DNA of 9,322 bases from Streptococcus sp. Lineage in GTDB: Bacteria > Bacillota > Bacilli > Lactobacillales > Streptococcaceae. Positions 1-7,180 of this stretch are shown piece by piece. The notes under the pieces are model-generated. The model was not told where the DNA came from, ran no database searches, and was given only the letters and a program-made list of their open reading frames with translations. The first letter of the stretch is position 1; every line of letters starts with the position of its first letter. The position numbers and the translations under genes were made by a program. Location of the stretch: positions 1-9,322 of the forward strand of contig DOTL01000080.1 of NCBI GenBank assembly GCA_003521145.1. Reading direction: 5' to 3'.

Positions 1-14
1 AAGAGAACTTTTAT

Positions 15-43
15 ATCTTATCATCCAAATCAATACTTGTCAA
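15..43 (-). promoter_or_regulatory. Sigma-A promoter reading out of the left edge
   Basis: On the minus strand a perfect TTGACA (38-43) is followed after 17 bp by TAAGAT (15-20), which is preceded by TGA to give an extended -10. The start point would be near position 8. It lies just beyond the tgt terminator and must serve a minus-strand gene outside the window. The match is strong; the gene is unknown. Confidence 0.7.
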
Positions 44-50
44 TTGTTTT

Positions 51-85
51 TTTAAAAAAATAAAGCAGTATAATTATATACTGCT
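51..85 (-). terminator. Intrinsic terminator of tgt
   Basis: A perfect 9-bp stem (64-72 with 77-85, AGCAGTATA and its complement) closes an ATTA-type tetraloop. On the minus strand it is followed by TTATTTTTTT. It begins 11 bp beyond the tgt stop codon. Confidence 0.85.
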
Positions 86-96
86 AAATAAATTAT

Positions 97-1239
<1,143 letters not shown>

Positions 1240-1253
1240 TTATACTCCTTACA

Positions 1254-1272
1254 TTAGGAAAAACAGTCCTAA
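1254..1272 (-). other. Small hairpin in the tgt leader
   Basis: TTAGGA and TCCTAA can pair around a 7-base loop, ending a few bases upstream of the tgt ribosome binding site. It is weak (6 bp) and has no U-run, so it is not a terminator. It might affect ribosome access. I found no preQ1-riboswitch signature around it. Confidence 0.25.
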
Positions 1273-1310
1273 GTATTTTCTAGTCAGTGGTCATTATCCA
1301 CAACCGCTTT

Positions 1311-1339
1311 AGTTTATCAAAAATCACAAGAATTGTCAG
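1311..1339 (-). promoter_or_regulatory. tgt promoter
   Basis: CTGACA (1334-1339), a 17-bp spacer and TAAACT (1311-1316), with TGA directly before the -10 as an extended -10 element. It lies between the rpmH terminator and tgt and predicts a leader of about 65 bases. Confidence 0.6.
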
Positions 1340-1405
1340 CTCTATATTTTCAAACTTTGGATGAATAACATCAAACATTAACACTATCATTTATAGCAAA
1401 AACAA

Positions 1406-1434
1406 AAAGCAACAGTCTCGAGCACTGTTGCTTT
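1406..1434 (-). terminator. Intrinsic terminator of rpmH
   Basis: A perfect 11-bp stem (1406-1416 with 1424-1434) closes a 7-base loop that contains CTCGAG. On the minus strand it is followed by TTGTTTTTG. It lies 10 bp beyond the rpmH stop codon. Confidence 0.85.
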
Positions 1435-1444
1435 CAATAATGTC

Positions 1445-1579
1445 TTACGCTGAAAGAACTTTACGTCCTTTACGACGACGAGCTGAAAGAACACGACGTC
1501 CGTTTTTAGTTGACATACGGTGACGGAATCCGTGTTTACGTTGACGACGGATTTTACTTGGTTGATAAGTACGTTTCAC
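1445..1579 (-). CDS. rpmH: 50S ribosomal protein L34
   Basis: Translation of the minus strand gives a 44-residue, very basic protein that begins [18 protein letters not shown], contains HRMSTKNGR and ends [11 protein letters not shown], an essentially full match to bacterial L34. L34 binds 23S rRNA in the large subunit. The start is GTG, which is the right length for the family and is backed by a strong AGGAGG (1588-1593) eight bases upstream. The gene has a strong promoter and a strong terminator, so it forms a transcript of its own. In many bacteria rpmH lies directly beside rnpA. Here it is downstream of the rnpA-yidC-jag cluster, with a two-gene accessory operon in between. The identity is certain; the GTG start is very likely. 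Confidence 0.97.
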   Translation of the reverse strand: MKRTYQPSKIRRQRKHGFRHRMSTKNGRRVLSARRRKGRKVLSA

Positions 1580-1613
1580 GTTGAATACCTCCTGATAGAT
1601 TTTCGTATTCGTT

Positions 1614-1623
1614 TAGCCGGCTA
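1614..1623. repeat. 10-bp palindrome in the rpmH leader
   Basis: TAGCCGGCTA is a perfect palindrome in the 5' leader of rpmH, GC-rich compared with its surroundings. It could be a binding site or a small fold. I see no partner site and cannot assign a role. Confidence 0.3.
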
Positions 1624-1653
1624 TTTTTGATCAGTTACTAAACATACCATACT

Positions 1654-1682
1654 ATTTTATAGCAATAGCTTAATCTTGTCAA
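1654..1682 (-). promoter_or_regulatory. rpmH promoter
   Basis: Perfect TTGACA (1677-1682), a 17-bp spacer and TAAAAT (1654-1659), giving a leader of about 68 bases. This is what a highly expressed ribosomal protein gene is expected to have. No convincing terminator lies between it and the oxidoreductase gene upstream, so read-through from that operon into rpmH is possible. Confidence 0.8.
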
Positions 1683-1774
1683 GAATTACTTAGATATTAA
1701 TTTCATTATATCTTTGAAACCCGAAGGCTAGTAATAATTGTAGACTACAATGCTATCCCTATATCATCGCTTGC

Positions 1775-2338
1775 TCATAACGTTCTTGCTATTTTAGCTA
1801 TTTTCTTGAGCACCTCTTTTCGCTTATGGTCACCCATATACTCAACAGGTGAAATCTGGGTAACTTTGACCGATTTAATACCACAAGGTTTTAGAATTTG
1901 AGATTTTAGACACCGGCTATAATCTTGAACTAAGGGTAGAATAATTTTCGGTGTATTGTGGGTTGTTATAATCCAAGCTTTCCCAGTCAGTTTACCATCC
2001 AATCCACGGGGTGTATTTTCATAGGCAAAACCAGCAACAAAGACGCGTTCAATAAATCCTTTCAAGTTAGCTGGCATTCCACTCCACCAAATTGGAAAAA
2101 TAAAAATCAACTGATCTGCCCAAATTATTAAATCTCGATAATTTTTCATAGCTACATCGTGCGCTAGGTCTCTTCTCCTATGCGTTGTATCAAAGCGTAA
2201 AACAGGATCGAACCGCTCTTTATACAAATCTAGAACCTTTAACTCATGTTTAGACGATAAATTCTCCTTGACTGTCTCTAGTATATAGGCGTTGTAGCTC
2301 TTGTCGTTTGGATGTGCGTAGATAATTACAGTTTTCAT
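1775..2338 (-). CDS. NAD(P)H oxidoreductase, flavodoxin-2 fold
   Basis: This 187-residue protein belongs to the NQO1/MdaB/KefF-like flavodoxin-2 family, soluble FMN or FAD enzymes that pass two electrons from NAD(P)H to quinones or other electrophiles. Visible evidence is the N-terminal strand and phosphate-binding segment VIIYAHPNDKSYNA (4-17) and the family hallmark at residues 81-100 (FPIWWSG, then NLKGFIERVF), followed by GFAY. The length suits the family. The ATG overlaps the stop of the upstream tetR gene as ATGA, with AAAGGAG (2346-2352) seven bases ahead, so the two are translationally coupled. Cotranscription with a TetR-type repressor suggests induction by an electrophile, quinone or antimicrobial, but the substrate cannot be read from the sequence. 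No terminator is obvious before the rpmH promoter. Confidence 0.85.
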   Translation of the reverse strand: MKTVIIYAHPNDKSYNAYILETVKENLSSKHELKVLDLYKERFDPVLRFDTTHRRRDLAHDVAMKNYRDLIIWADQLIFIFPIWWSGMPANLKGFIERVFVAGFAYENTPRGLDGKLTGKAWIITTHNTPKIILPLVQDYSRCLKSQILKPCGIKSVKVTQISPVEYMGDHKRKEVLKKIAKIARTL

Positions 2339-2931
2339 TGTTTAGCTCCTTTAACGTAGATGTCTAACATCGTACTAACAGTCTCTTCAATAGTGTTACT
2401 ATTGAAATTATCACCAATAGGACTCCTTACCAAAACAGCTAATCCAGTAATAAAGCTCCAGATATGAACTAATATTTCTGTCTCACTACCAGAAATGTTC
2501 ATTTCACTTTTCAGCTTCAAAACCACACTCTTAAAGTGCTCAAACCCTTGTAAATGGGCATTAACAGAGACGCTGCCCTGGGTTAGTTCCATATAATTGA
2601 AAGGAAACTTAATAAACAAGACCTCAAAACTATTTGTTTCTTTTTGAGCAAATTCCACAAAATTACGGCCCATTAATACTAATTGACCTCTTACATCAAG
2701 CGAAGAGTCTACCCCTTGTGTCAGATACTTCAAAAAAATCTCATATAAACGCTCCAAAACTACTTGAAGATATACATCCTTATTTTCAAAGTGCTTATAA
2801 GGTGCTCCATGGGTGACCTCGCATCTTTGAGCTACCGTTCGGATAGATAGTTGATCGATACCTCTTACTCTTATCTCCTCGATTCCAGTTGCGATTAACT
2901 TCTCCTTCAATTCAGCAGTATTACGTTTCAT
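2335..2931 (-). CDS. TetR/AcrR-family transcriptional regulator
   Basis: This 198-residue protein has an N-terminal TetR DNA-binding domain of about residues 8-55. The helix-turn-helix at 28-48 reads LSIRTVAQRCEVTHGAPYKHF in outline, with the typical Y-KHF-NKD ending. The C-terminal ligand domain contains IWSFITGLAVL (157-167), similar to the W-HG-L element of the WHG subgroup of TetR regulators. It is the first gene of a two-gene operon, overlapping the oxidoreductase gene by 4 bp. The ATG has AGGAG five bases upstream. Two palindromes over and just downstream of its -10 make autorepression likely, with release when a ligand binds the C-terminal domain. The ligand is unknown. The family call is firm; the regulated function is inferred from the neighbour. 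Confidence 0.92.
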   Translation of the reverse strand: MKRNTAELKEKLIATGIEEIRVRGIDQLSIRTVAQRCEVTHGAPYKHFENKDVYLQVVLERLYEIFLKYLTQGVDSSLDVRGQLVLMGRNFVEFAQKETNSFEVLFIKFPFNYMELTQGSVSVNAHLQGFEHFKSVVLKLKSEMNISGSETEILVHIWSFITGLAVLVRSPIGDNFNSNTIEETVSTMLDIYVKGAKQ

Positions 2932-2951
2932 TTTGACTCCTATTCCATATC

Positions 2952-2968
2952 AGTAGACAGCGGCTACT
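2952..2968. promoter_or_regulatory. Candidate TetR operator, downstream copy
   Basis: AGTAGAC-AGC-GGCTACT is a 17-bp palindrome with 7-bp arms and one mismatch. It lies in the transcribed leader about 21 bp upstream of the tetR start codon. It shares arms and spacing with the copy at 2979-2995; the centres are 27 bp apart. Confidence 0.65.
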
Positions 2969-2978
2969 TTTAACCAGA

Positions 2979-2995
2979 AGTATACTCCGTCTACT
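2979..2995. promoter_or_regulatory. Candidate TetR operator over the -10
   Basis: AGTATAC-TCC-GTCTACT is a 17-bp palindrome with 7-bp arms and one mismatch, of the same design as the site at 2952-2968. It covers the entire -10 hexamer of the tetR promoter and part of the spacer, so a bound repressor would block RNA polymerase. Confidence 0.7.
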
Positions 2996-3007
2996 TTTTA
3001 TTGTCAA
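2979..3007 (-). promoter_or_regulatory. tetR-oxidoreductase operon promoter
   Basis: Perfect TTGACA (3002-3007), a 17-bp spacer and TATACT (2979-2984). The -35 box shares bases with the T-tract of the jag terminator, so this operon starts where the jag transcript ends. Confidence 0.8.
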
Positions 3008-3036
3008 AAAAACTAGCCTTCAAATAAGACTAGTTT
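3006..3036 (-). terminator. Intrinsic terminator of the rnpA-yidC-jag transcript
   Basis: AAACTAG (3030-3036 read on the minus strand) pairs with CTAGTTT (3010-3016), and an inner CTT/AAG pairing plus a G-U pair makes about 11 bp. On the minus strand the hairpin runs into seven Ts (3006-3012). It lies about 25 bp beyond the jag stop. Confidence 0.75.
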
Positions 3037-3060
3037 CTGTAAGCAATAACGCTATTCTAA

Positions 3061-4104
3061 TTATACTTTTGTCACAACAACGTAACGATTAGGATCGTCC
3101 CCTTCCGAGTGACTTTCTACACCTTCAATTTGAGAAAGTGCCTTATGGATAATTTTTCGTTCGCTATTCGTCATTGGATCCATAACGTACTCTCGACCTG
3201 TTTCTTTTACTTTAGCCGCCGTTTTTTCTGCTAGATCAATCAAAGTCTCTGTGCGTTGCTCCAAATAATCACGAACATTAAGAACAACACTAAAACGTCT
3301 AGAATGACGATCGTGCAAATAATTTTGCGCTAAAAGTTGTAAAGACTTGAGAACCTTGCCATGATAACCAATAACACGACCAGGTTGGTCTGTTTCAATC
3401 TGAATGATAATATTGCGACGATTGTGACTAACCTCTAGACTAGCATCAACATCCATTTCATAGATAATTTTTTCGAGGTAAGATAAAACATCATCTGCAG
3501 CCGCTCGAATATCTTCTAAATTATTTTCAGAAGACTCATCTGAACTAAACTCAGACGCCACAAAAGTACTGAAAGCTCCTTCTGAAGTTTCCGGAGCCTG
3601 AACTTGAGCAACCGGGTCTAGTTGTACTTCAAGCGAATTTGCCATGAATTCTGTCACACCTTCTTCTGATGACTCACGTTTAACAGATAGAGGAATAATT
3701 GTTGCCTTTGGTTGCTCCTGTTTCTTATCTGGCAACTCTTCTCCAAGGGTCTCTGTAGACACTGATTGCTTTAAGTCTTCTTGTGCAATTTCCTTATTAT
3801 CTGGAACCGTAACGAGTTTTGTCACTCTATTGAAAGCAATCGTTTCATCTTTTGGACTTGCGACAGGATCGTCTAATTGTTTTACAGCATCAGGAGACAC
3901 TTTAACGGTGTTTTGATCTGCTTCGTGAGCTATCTTTTCATTTATTGGTTCAACACTAACTCGAGCTGGCTTCTTTCCGAACCCTAGAAAACCTTTTTTC
4001 TCACGAGAAATAACCTTAATATGAGCCTTCATACGGGGTAAATTAAGATCTTTCAAACCTTTTTCGATAGCTTGTTCGACTGTTCGTCCAGAATAGACAA
4101 CCAT
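3061..4104 (-). CDS. jag: Jag/KhpB (EloR) RNA-binding protein
   Basis: This 347-residue protein has the three-part Jag layout. A Jag_N domain (1-53) contains the conserved SREKKGFLGFGKKPA. A long, acidic, low-complexity linker (about 54-195) follows. A KH domain (about 200-275) carries the GYHG loop (Gly246-Gly249), and a C-terminal R3H domain (about 283-345) has Arg316 and His320 in SERKIIH. Jag/KhpB binds RNA, partners KhpA, and in pneumococcus (as EloR) helps control cell elongation. Thr88 lies close to the position of the Thr89 phosphorylated by StkP there; equivalence is inference. The ATG lies 11 bases after yidC. Its AAGGAGG (4111-4117) overlaps the yidC stop, so translation is coupled. 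Confidence 0.95.
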   Translation of the reverse strand: MVVYSGRTVEQAIEKGLKDLNLPRMKAHIKVISREKKGFLGFGKKPARVSVEPINEKIAHEADQNTVKVSPDAVKQLDDPVASPKDETIAFNRVTKLVTVPDNKEIAQEDLKQSVSTETLGEELPDKKQEQPKATIIPLSVKRESSEEGVTEFMANSLEVQLDPVAQVQAPETSEGAFSTFVASEFSSDESSENNLEDIRAAADDVLSYLEKIIYEMDVDASLEVSHNRRNIIIQIETDQPGRVIGYHGKVLKSLQLLAQNYLHDRHSRRFSVVLNVRDYLEQRTETLIDLAEKTAAKVKETGREYVMDPMTNSERKIIHKALSQIEGVESHSEGDDPNRYVVVTKV

Positions 4105-4115
4105 AATAAGCCTCC

Positions 4116-4922
4116 TTATTTATGTTTATGCGCCTTTTTCTTGGCACGACGAATCTTAGCTTTACGTTCTTTTTCTTCTGCTTCCAAACGATTACGTTCT
4201 TCGATGATTTTAAACGGATTATTAAAAACCAAAATCTGAACAACTTGGAAGGCGTTTGAAACTGCCCAGTAAAGTGCTACCCCTGAAGAAATCCGAGTTC
4301 CAAACCAGAAAATAAAGATTGGAAGCATAATATTCATAACAAGAAGCATTGCACTACGATCTTTGGCTGCCTTATTTGTCAACCAAGTTGAAAGGAAAGT
4401 GAAAGCAGCCGCCAAAATCGGAAGAATAAAGTAAGGGTCTTTCTGACCTAGGTCAACCCAGAGGAATGTTCCTTCTCGCAATTCTGGTACTCGTGTGAGT
4501 GCTCCATAAAGAGCCATCAAAATAGGAAATTGGATCAAGAGGGGAACGAAGCTTGCGTAAGGATTTACCCCATGCTCTTTATAAAGAGCTTGTTGTGCAT
4601 AAGCAAGAGCTTCATGATTCTCGCGTCCAGGATACTCACTCTGCAAGCGACGTAACTCTGGCTGCAACTCTTGTAGTTCACGGCTTGACTTAATTTGGCG
4701 ATTATAAAGAGGAATCATTACCGCACGAATTAAAATAGTGAAAATGATAATACCTAATCCAACAGAACCACCAAATGAAAGCCCCTGAATAGCCTTTCCA
4801 AACATTAAAATAAGACGTCCCCAAAGGCCTGTAGAGTGACTTGTAACATCACTTCGTCCACACGCGGACAAAAGCAAGAGAGCTCCTACACCTAAAACAG
4901 ATACATTAAGTTTTTTCTTCAC
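4116..4922 (-). CDS. yidC: YidC1/OxaA membrane protein insertase (lipoprotein type)
   Basis: YidC inserts and folds membrane proteins, alone or with SecYEG. I start the gene at GTG 4922 (268 residues). AAAAAGGAG lies six bases upstream, and the N-terminus then reads as a lipoprotein signal: KKK, a hydrophobic run, and lipobox LLSAC with Cys21. An in-frame ATG 16 codons earlier has no ribosome binding site and would bury the signal. Five membrane segments follow at about 53-72, 122-143, 163-182, 193-210 and 213-233. Arg66 in [11 protein letters not shown] matches the arginine of the hydrophilic groove that is essential in Gram-positive YidC. The C-terminus is a lysine- and arginine-rich tail (about 242-268) of the type that contacts ribosomes. 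The position between rnpA and jag identifies it as the SpoIIIJ/YidC1-type copy. Confidence 0.95.
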   Translation of the reverse strand: MKKKLNVSVLGVGALLLLSACGRSDVTSHSTGLWGRLILMFGKAIQGLSFGGSVGLGIIIFTILIRAVMIPLYNRQIKSSRELQELQPELRRLQSEYPGRENHEALAYAQQALYKEHGVNPYASFVPLLIQFPILMALYGALTRVPELREGTFLWVDLGQKDPYFILPILAAAFTFLSTWLTNKAAKDRSAMLLVMNIMLPIFIFWFGTRISSGVALYWAVSNAFQVVQILVFNNPFKIIEERNRLEAEEKERKAKIRRAKKKAHKHK

Positions 4923-5037
4923 TAAAAACTCCTTTTTAATACGATAAAGAACCGCTTCGCTTCTATTCATTAAGAGTATCTCAAAAACCAGGAGTGATCT
5001 TAGTTTATCTCACAATGTAAAGAAGCAAAATAATCTA

Positions 5038-5373
5038 CTAGTCCTTATATAACTTCGCTATTTTTAAGACATGAACGAGATTGCTATAAATATCTTGATA
5101 ACTTAAGTCTTCGACACCTTTACGAGCAATAACGACAAAATCTTGATGTTCTAACTGAGATGACATGTCCATCAGTGCATGTCGTAGACGACGTTTTACC
5201 CGATTCCGGGTAACCGCATTACCAAGACGCTTACTGACTGACAAACCCACTCTAAAATGAGATAAATCACGATCCAGACAGTAGACAACAAATTTTCGAT
5301 TAGCAACACTGTGTCCTGCATCAAATAATGCTTTAAAGTCTTTCTCTTTCTTAACACGATAAGATTTTTTCAA
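5038..5373 (-). CDS. rnpA: Ribonuclease P protein component
   Basis: RnpA is the protein subunit of RNase P, which trims the 5' leaders of pre-tRNAs. It helps the catalytic RNA bind its substrate. The 111-residue basic protein has the expected length. It begins [17 protein letters not shown], has [23 protein letters not shown] (43-65 region) containing the RNR motif around Arg56-Arg58, and ends with the usual helix. The start codon is TTG, with GGAG (5381-5384) seven bases upstream. Two TAG stop codons stand in tandem at the end. yidC follows after 115 bp with no clear terminator, so rnpA, yidC and jag probably share the promoter at 5403-5431. Confidence 0.96.
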   Translation of the reverse strand: MKKSYRVKKEKDFKALFDAGHSVANRKFVVYCLDRDLSHFRVGLSVSKRLGNAVTRNRVKRRLRHALMDMSSQLEHQDFVVIARKGVEDLSYQDIYSNLVHVLKIAKLYKD

Positions 5374-5402
5374 AATGCGACTCCAAACTAAAAATTAGTA
5401 CT

Positions 5403-5431
5403 ATTATATCATAAATAACAAAAAAGCCCAA
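5403..5431 (-). promoter_or_regulatory. rnpA-yidC-jag promoter
   Basis: A consensus TATAAT (5403-5408), preceded by TGA as an extended -10, lies 17 bp from TTGGGC (5426-5431), a poor -35. The strong extended -10 should compensate. The -35 lies inside the 3' arm of the argH terminator hairpin. Confidence 0.7.
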
Positions 5432-5451
5432 AACCTTATGGTTAGGGCCTT
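5419..5451 (-). terminator. Intrinsic terminator of argH
   Basis: On the minus strand AAGGCCC pairs with GGGCTT, an inner AACC/GGTT pairing extends the stem around ATAA, and TTTTTTG follows. It begins 7 bp beyond the argH stop codon and separates argH from rnpA. Confidence 0.8.
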
Positions 5452-5457
5452 AGAGAC

Positions 5458-6843
5458 TTATTTTTTTAGAGCTTTTTGAGCTTCTTTGATTTGCCATTTA
5501 ACCTGGGCAAAACCAGTTCCACCAAGGGAATGACGACGTTCAACAGCTGTATGAGATTTGAGTGTCTCATATATGTCCTCTTCAATTAAATCTGAAACTT
5601 CTTGATAACGTTCGAGAGGAACATCCTGAAGGTAATAACCAGCTTTGGTACACTCAAGAACGAGTTTTCCAACAATCTCATGTGCTTCACGGAATGGAAG
5701 GCCTTTAGATGCAAGATAATCAGCCAACTCTGTAGCATTTGAAAAATCCTTCTCTGTTGACTCTGCCATATGTTTATCGTTAACAGTCATTGTATTGAGC
5801 ATGCCGGCAAGAATATCAATAGCGACAGTAATCGTCTCTACCGTATCAAACATACCCTCTTTATCTTCTTGGAGATCTTTATTGTAGGCCAAAGGTAATG
5901 ACTTCATCACCGTCAATAATCCAATCAAATTGCCATAGACACGACCTGATTTCCCACGAATTAGTTCTGCCATATCTGGATTTTTCTTTTGAGGCATAAT
6001 GGAAGAGCCTGTTGAAAAAGTATCTGATAGAGTCACAAATTTAAACTCGTTAGAACACCAGTTAATGATTTCTTCACAAATACGTGTCATATGCATCATG
6101 AGAATACTTGAGTTTGACAAGAATTCGAGAATAAAGTCACGATCGGAAACAGCATCCAAGGAATTGCTATATGGTTTTGCAAAGCCCATTAAGTCAGATG
6201 TCATATTACGATCAATTGGGAAAGTTGTTCCGGCTAGAGCAGCAGCTCCAAGTGGAGAGATATCCGTATGCTTGATATTAAATTCAAAACGTTCGGCATC
6301 ACGTGTGAACATGTTGTAATAAGCCATCAAGTGGTGACCAAAAGAAATCGGTTGTGCATGCTGCAAGTGGGTGTAGCCTGGCATAATTGTGTAGGTATGT
6401 TTGTCTGCTAGGTTGACTAAAGTACCACGTAAGTTATCAAGTTTCTCAATAACTTCCACTAGTTTGGCTTTTAGATACAAGTGCATATCCGTTGCCACTT
6501 GGTCGTTACGTGAACGTGCTGTATGAAGTTTTCCTGCTACTGGTCCAATTTCAGCTGTTAAAAGACTCTCCATATTCATATGAATATCTTCATTAGAAAC
6601 ATCAAATTCTAGTTTACCAGCCTTATATTCCTCAAGCAGCTCTTCCAAGCCCTGTTTAATTTGTAAAGCTTCCTCTTCGGTAATAATTCCTGTCTCACCA
6701 AGCATAGTGACATGAGCAATAGACCCTTTAAGGTCAAACTCTGCCATCTTTTGATCAAATGAGATTGAAGCACCAAATTCTTCTACCCATTTTTCGAGAC
6801 TAGCTTCGAACCGACCGCCCCATAGTTTATGATTTTCTGCCAT
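5458..6843 (-). CDS. argH: Argininosuccinate lyase
   Basis: ArgH splits argininosuccinate into arginine and fumarate, the last step of arginine synthesis. With ATG 6843 it is 461 residues, the family norm, and begins [13 protein letters not shown], the usual start. Key blocks are [13 protein letters not shown] (107-119), [10 protein letters not shown] (156-165) with His159, and the fumarate-lyase signature [12 protein letters not shown] (279-290), whose serine loop supplies the catalytic base. The frame stays open to a TTG at 6912, adding 23 residues ([17 protein letters not shown] and flanks) that do not look like ArgH. The chosen ATG has no good ribosome binding site, which is unusual, and a 12-codon upstream ORF ends 4 bases before it. 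argG lies upstream on the same strand after a 326-bp spacer with a terminator. The function is certain; the start is less so. Confidence 0.95.
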   Translation of the reverse strand: MAENHKLWGGRFEASLEKWVEEFGASISFDQKMAEFDLKGSIAHVTMLGETGIITEEEALQIKQGLEELLEEYKAGKLEFDVSNEDIHMNMESLLTAEIGPVAGKLHTARSRNDQVATDMHLYLKAKLVEVIEKLDNLRGTLVNLADKHTYTIMPGYTHLQHAQPISFGHHLMAYYNMFTRDAERFEFNIKHTDISPLGAAALAGTTFPIDRNMTSDLMGFAKPYSNSLDAVSDRDFILEFLSNSSILMMHMTRICEEIINWCSNEFKFVTLSDTFSTGSSIMPQKKNPDMAELIRGKSGRVYGNLIGLLTVMKSLPLAYNKDLQEDKEGMFDTVETITVAIDILAGMLNTMTVNDKHMAESTEKDFSNATELADYLASKGLPFREAHEIVGKLVLECTKAGYYLQDVPLERYQEVSDLIEEDIYETLKSHTAVERRHSLGGTGFAQVKWQIKEAQKALKK

Positions 6844-6847
6844 AGTT

Positions 6848-6886
6848 TTATTTTGAAGATTGCCCCACACTGAGATAATCTTCCAT
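6848..6886 (-). CDS. Possible 12-residue upstream ORF before argH
   Basis: ATG to TAA encodes [12 protein letters not shown] in a different frame from argH and stops 4 bases before the argH ATG. AAGAAAGG lies directly against its ATG, too close for a normal ribosome binding site. If transcription starts at the extended -10 nearby, the ORF would be almost leaderless. It could hand ribosomes to argH, which lacks its own site, but this may be chance. Confidence 0.2.
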   Translation of the reverse strand: MEDYLSVGQSSK

Positions 6887-6898
6887 CCTTTCTTAATA

Positions 6899-6927
6899 CT
6901 TATAACAAGCAACGACCTCTTGGGTCA
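6899..6927 (-). promoter_or_regulatory. Possible argH-proximal promoter
   Basis: An extended -10, TGT-TATAAG (6899-6907), lies 17 bp from a poor -35, TGACCC (6922-6927). It is downstream of the terminator at 6942-6970 and would give argH a leader of about 50 bases. That would also rule out translation from TTG 6912. Confidence 0.4.
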
Positions 6928-6941
6928 CAATAACTTAAATG

Positions 6942-6970
6942 AAAAAAGCTAGATAGTATTTGTCTAGCTT
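6942..6970 (-). terminator. Intrinsic terminator between argG and argH
   Basis: A perfect 8-bp stem (AAGCTAGA with TCTAGCTT, 6963-6970 with 6946-6953) closes a 9-base loop and runs into TTTTTTC on the minus strand. It lies about 200 bp beyond the argG stop and about 100 bp before argH, so it either ends argG or attenuates argH. Confidence 0.75.
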
Positions 6971-6980
6971 AATTTGTCTC

Positions 6981-7130
6981 TCTGGACACCTGTTTTCCTA
7001 AAACCAGATCTCTGTCGTAGTTTATTTAGGCTCGTGACGCCTCTCAGAACGTCTTAACGATACTAATATAAGTTATAAGAAAAGAGTATCAGATGTAGCT
7101 CGCTGTCCACTTTTATCTGATAAGAAGCTT
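6981..7130 (-). other. Foldable spacer RNA between argG and argH
   Basis: The 326-bp spacer carries several possible hairpins on the minus-strand RNA. TATCAGAT/ATCTGATA (7087-7094 with 7115-7122) has an inner GUGG/CUAC pairing. GACG/CGTC (7036-7039 with 7050-7053) competes with GGC/GCC (7029-7041). A CTG-TTTT/AAAA-CAG hairpin (6990-7007) competes with TCTGG/CCAGA (6981-7008). They are followed by the terminator at 6942-6970. It looks like an attenuator-type leader or a long 3' end, but matches no riboswitch class that I recognise. Confidence 0.35.
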
Positions 7131-7151
7131 TTTTCTTCTACTATTCTACTT

Positions 7152-7180
7152 TTCTTATGCAATCTGTCATTAATTGTCAA
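7152..7180 (-). promoter_or_regulatory. Possible promoter at the 3' end of argG
   Basis: A perfect TTGACA formed by the last codons of argG (7175-7180) lies 17 bp from TAAGAA (7152-7157), a poor -10. If active, it would start a roughly 180-base leader that ends in the terminator before argH. Confidence 0.3.

Noticed and set aside
1240..1310. preQ1 riboswitch in the tgt leader
   Set aside because: Only a 6-bp hairpin is present; the C-rich stem-loop and A-rich tail of preQ1-I aptamers are absent.
3644..3916. Plus-strand 90-codon frame opposite jag
   Set aside because: Antisense shadow of the low-complexity Jag linker; no start signal.
4043..4243. Minus-strand 66-codon frame across the yidC-jag junction
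   Set aside because: Frame shadow of the lysine-rich YidC tail and the Jag start; no independent signals.
4923..4970. N-terminal extension of YidC to the ATG at 4970
   Set aside because: No ribosome binding site, and it would put 16 residues ahead of a perfect lipoprotein signal; GTG 4922 has AAGGAG at a good distance.
6946..7130. T-box riboswitch upstream of argH
   Set aside because: The RNA has GACAGCGAGCUA, reminiscent of T-box stem I, and ends in a terminator. It lacks the conserved T-box sequence around UGGNACC and a clear specifier or antiterminator, so I do not call it.
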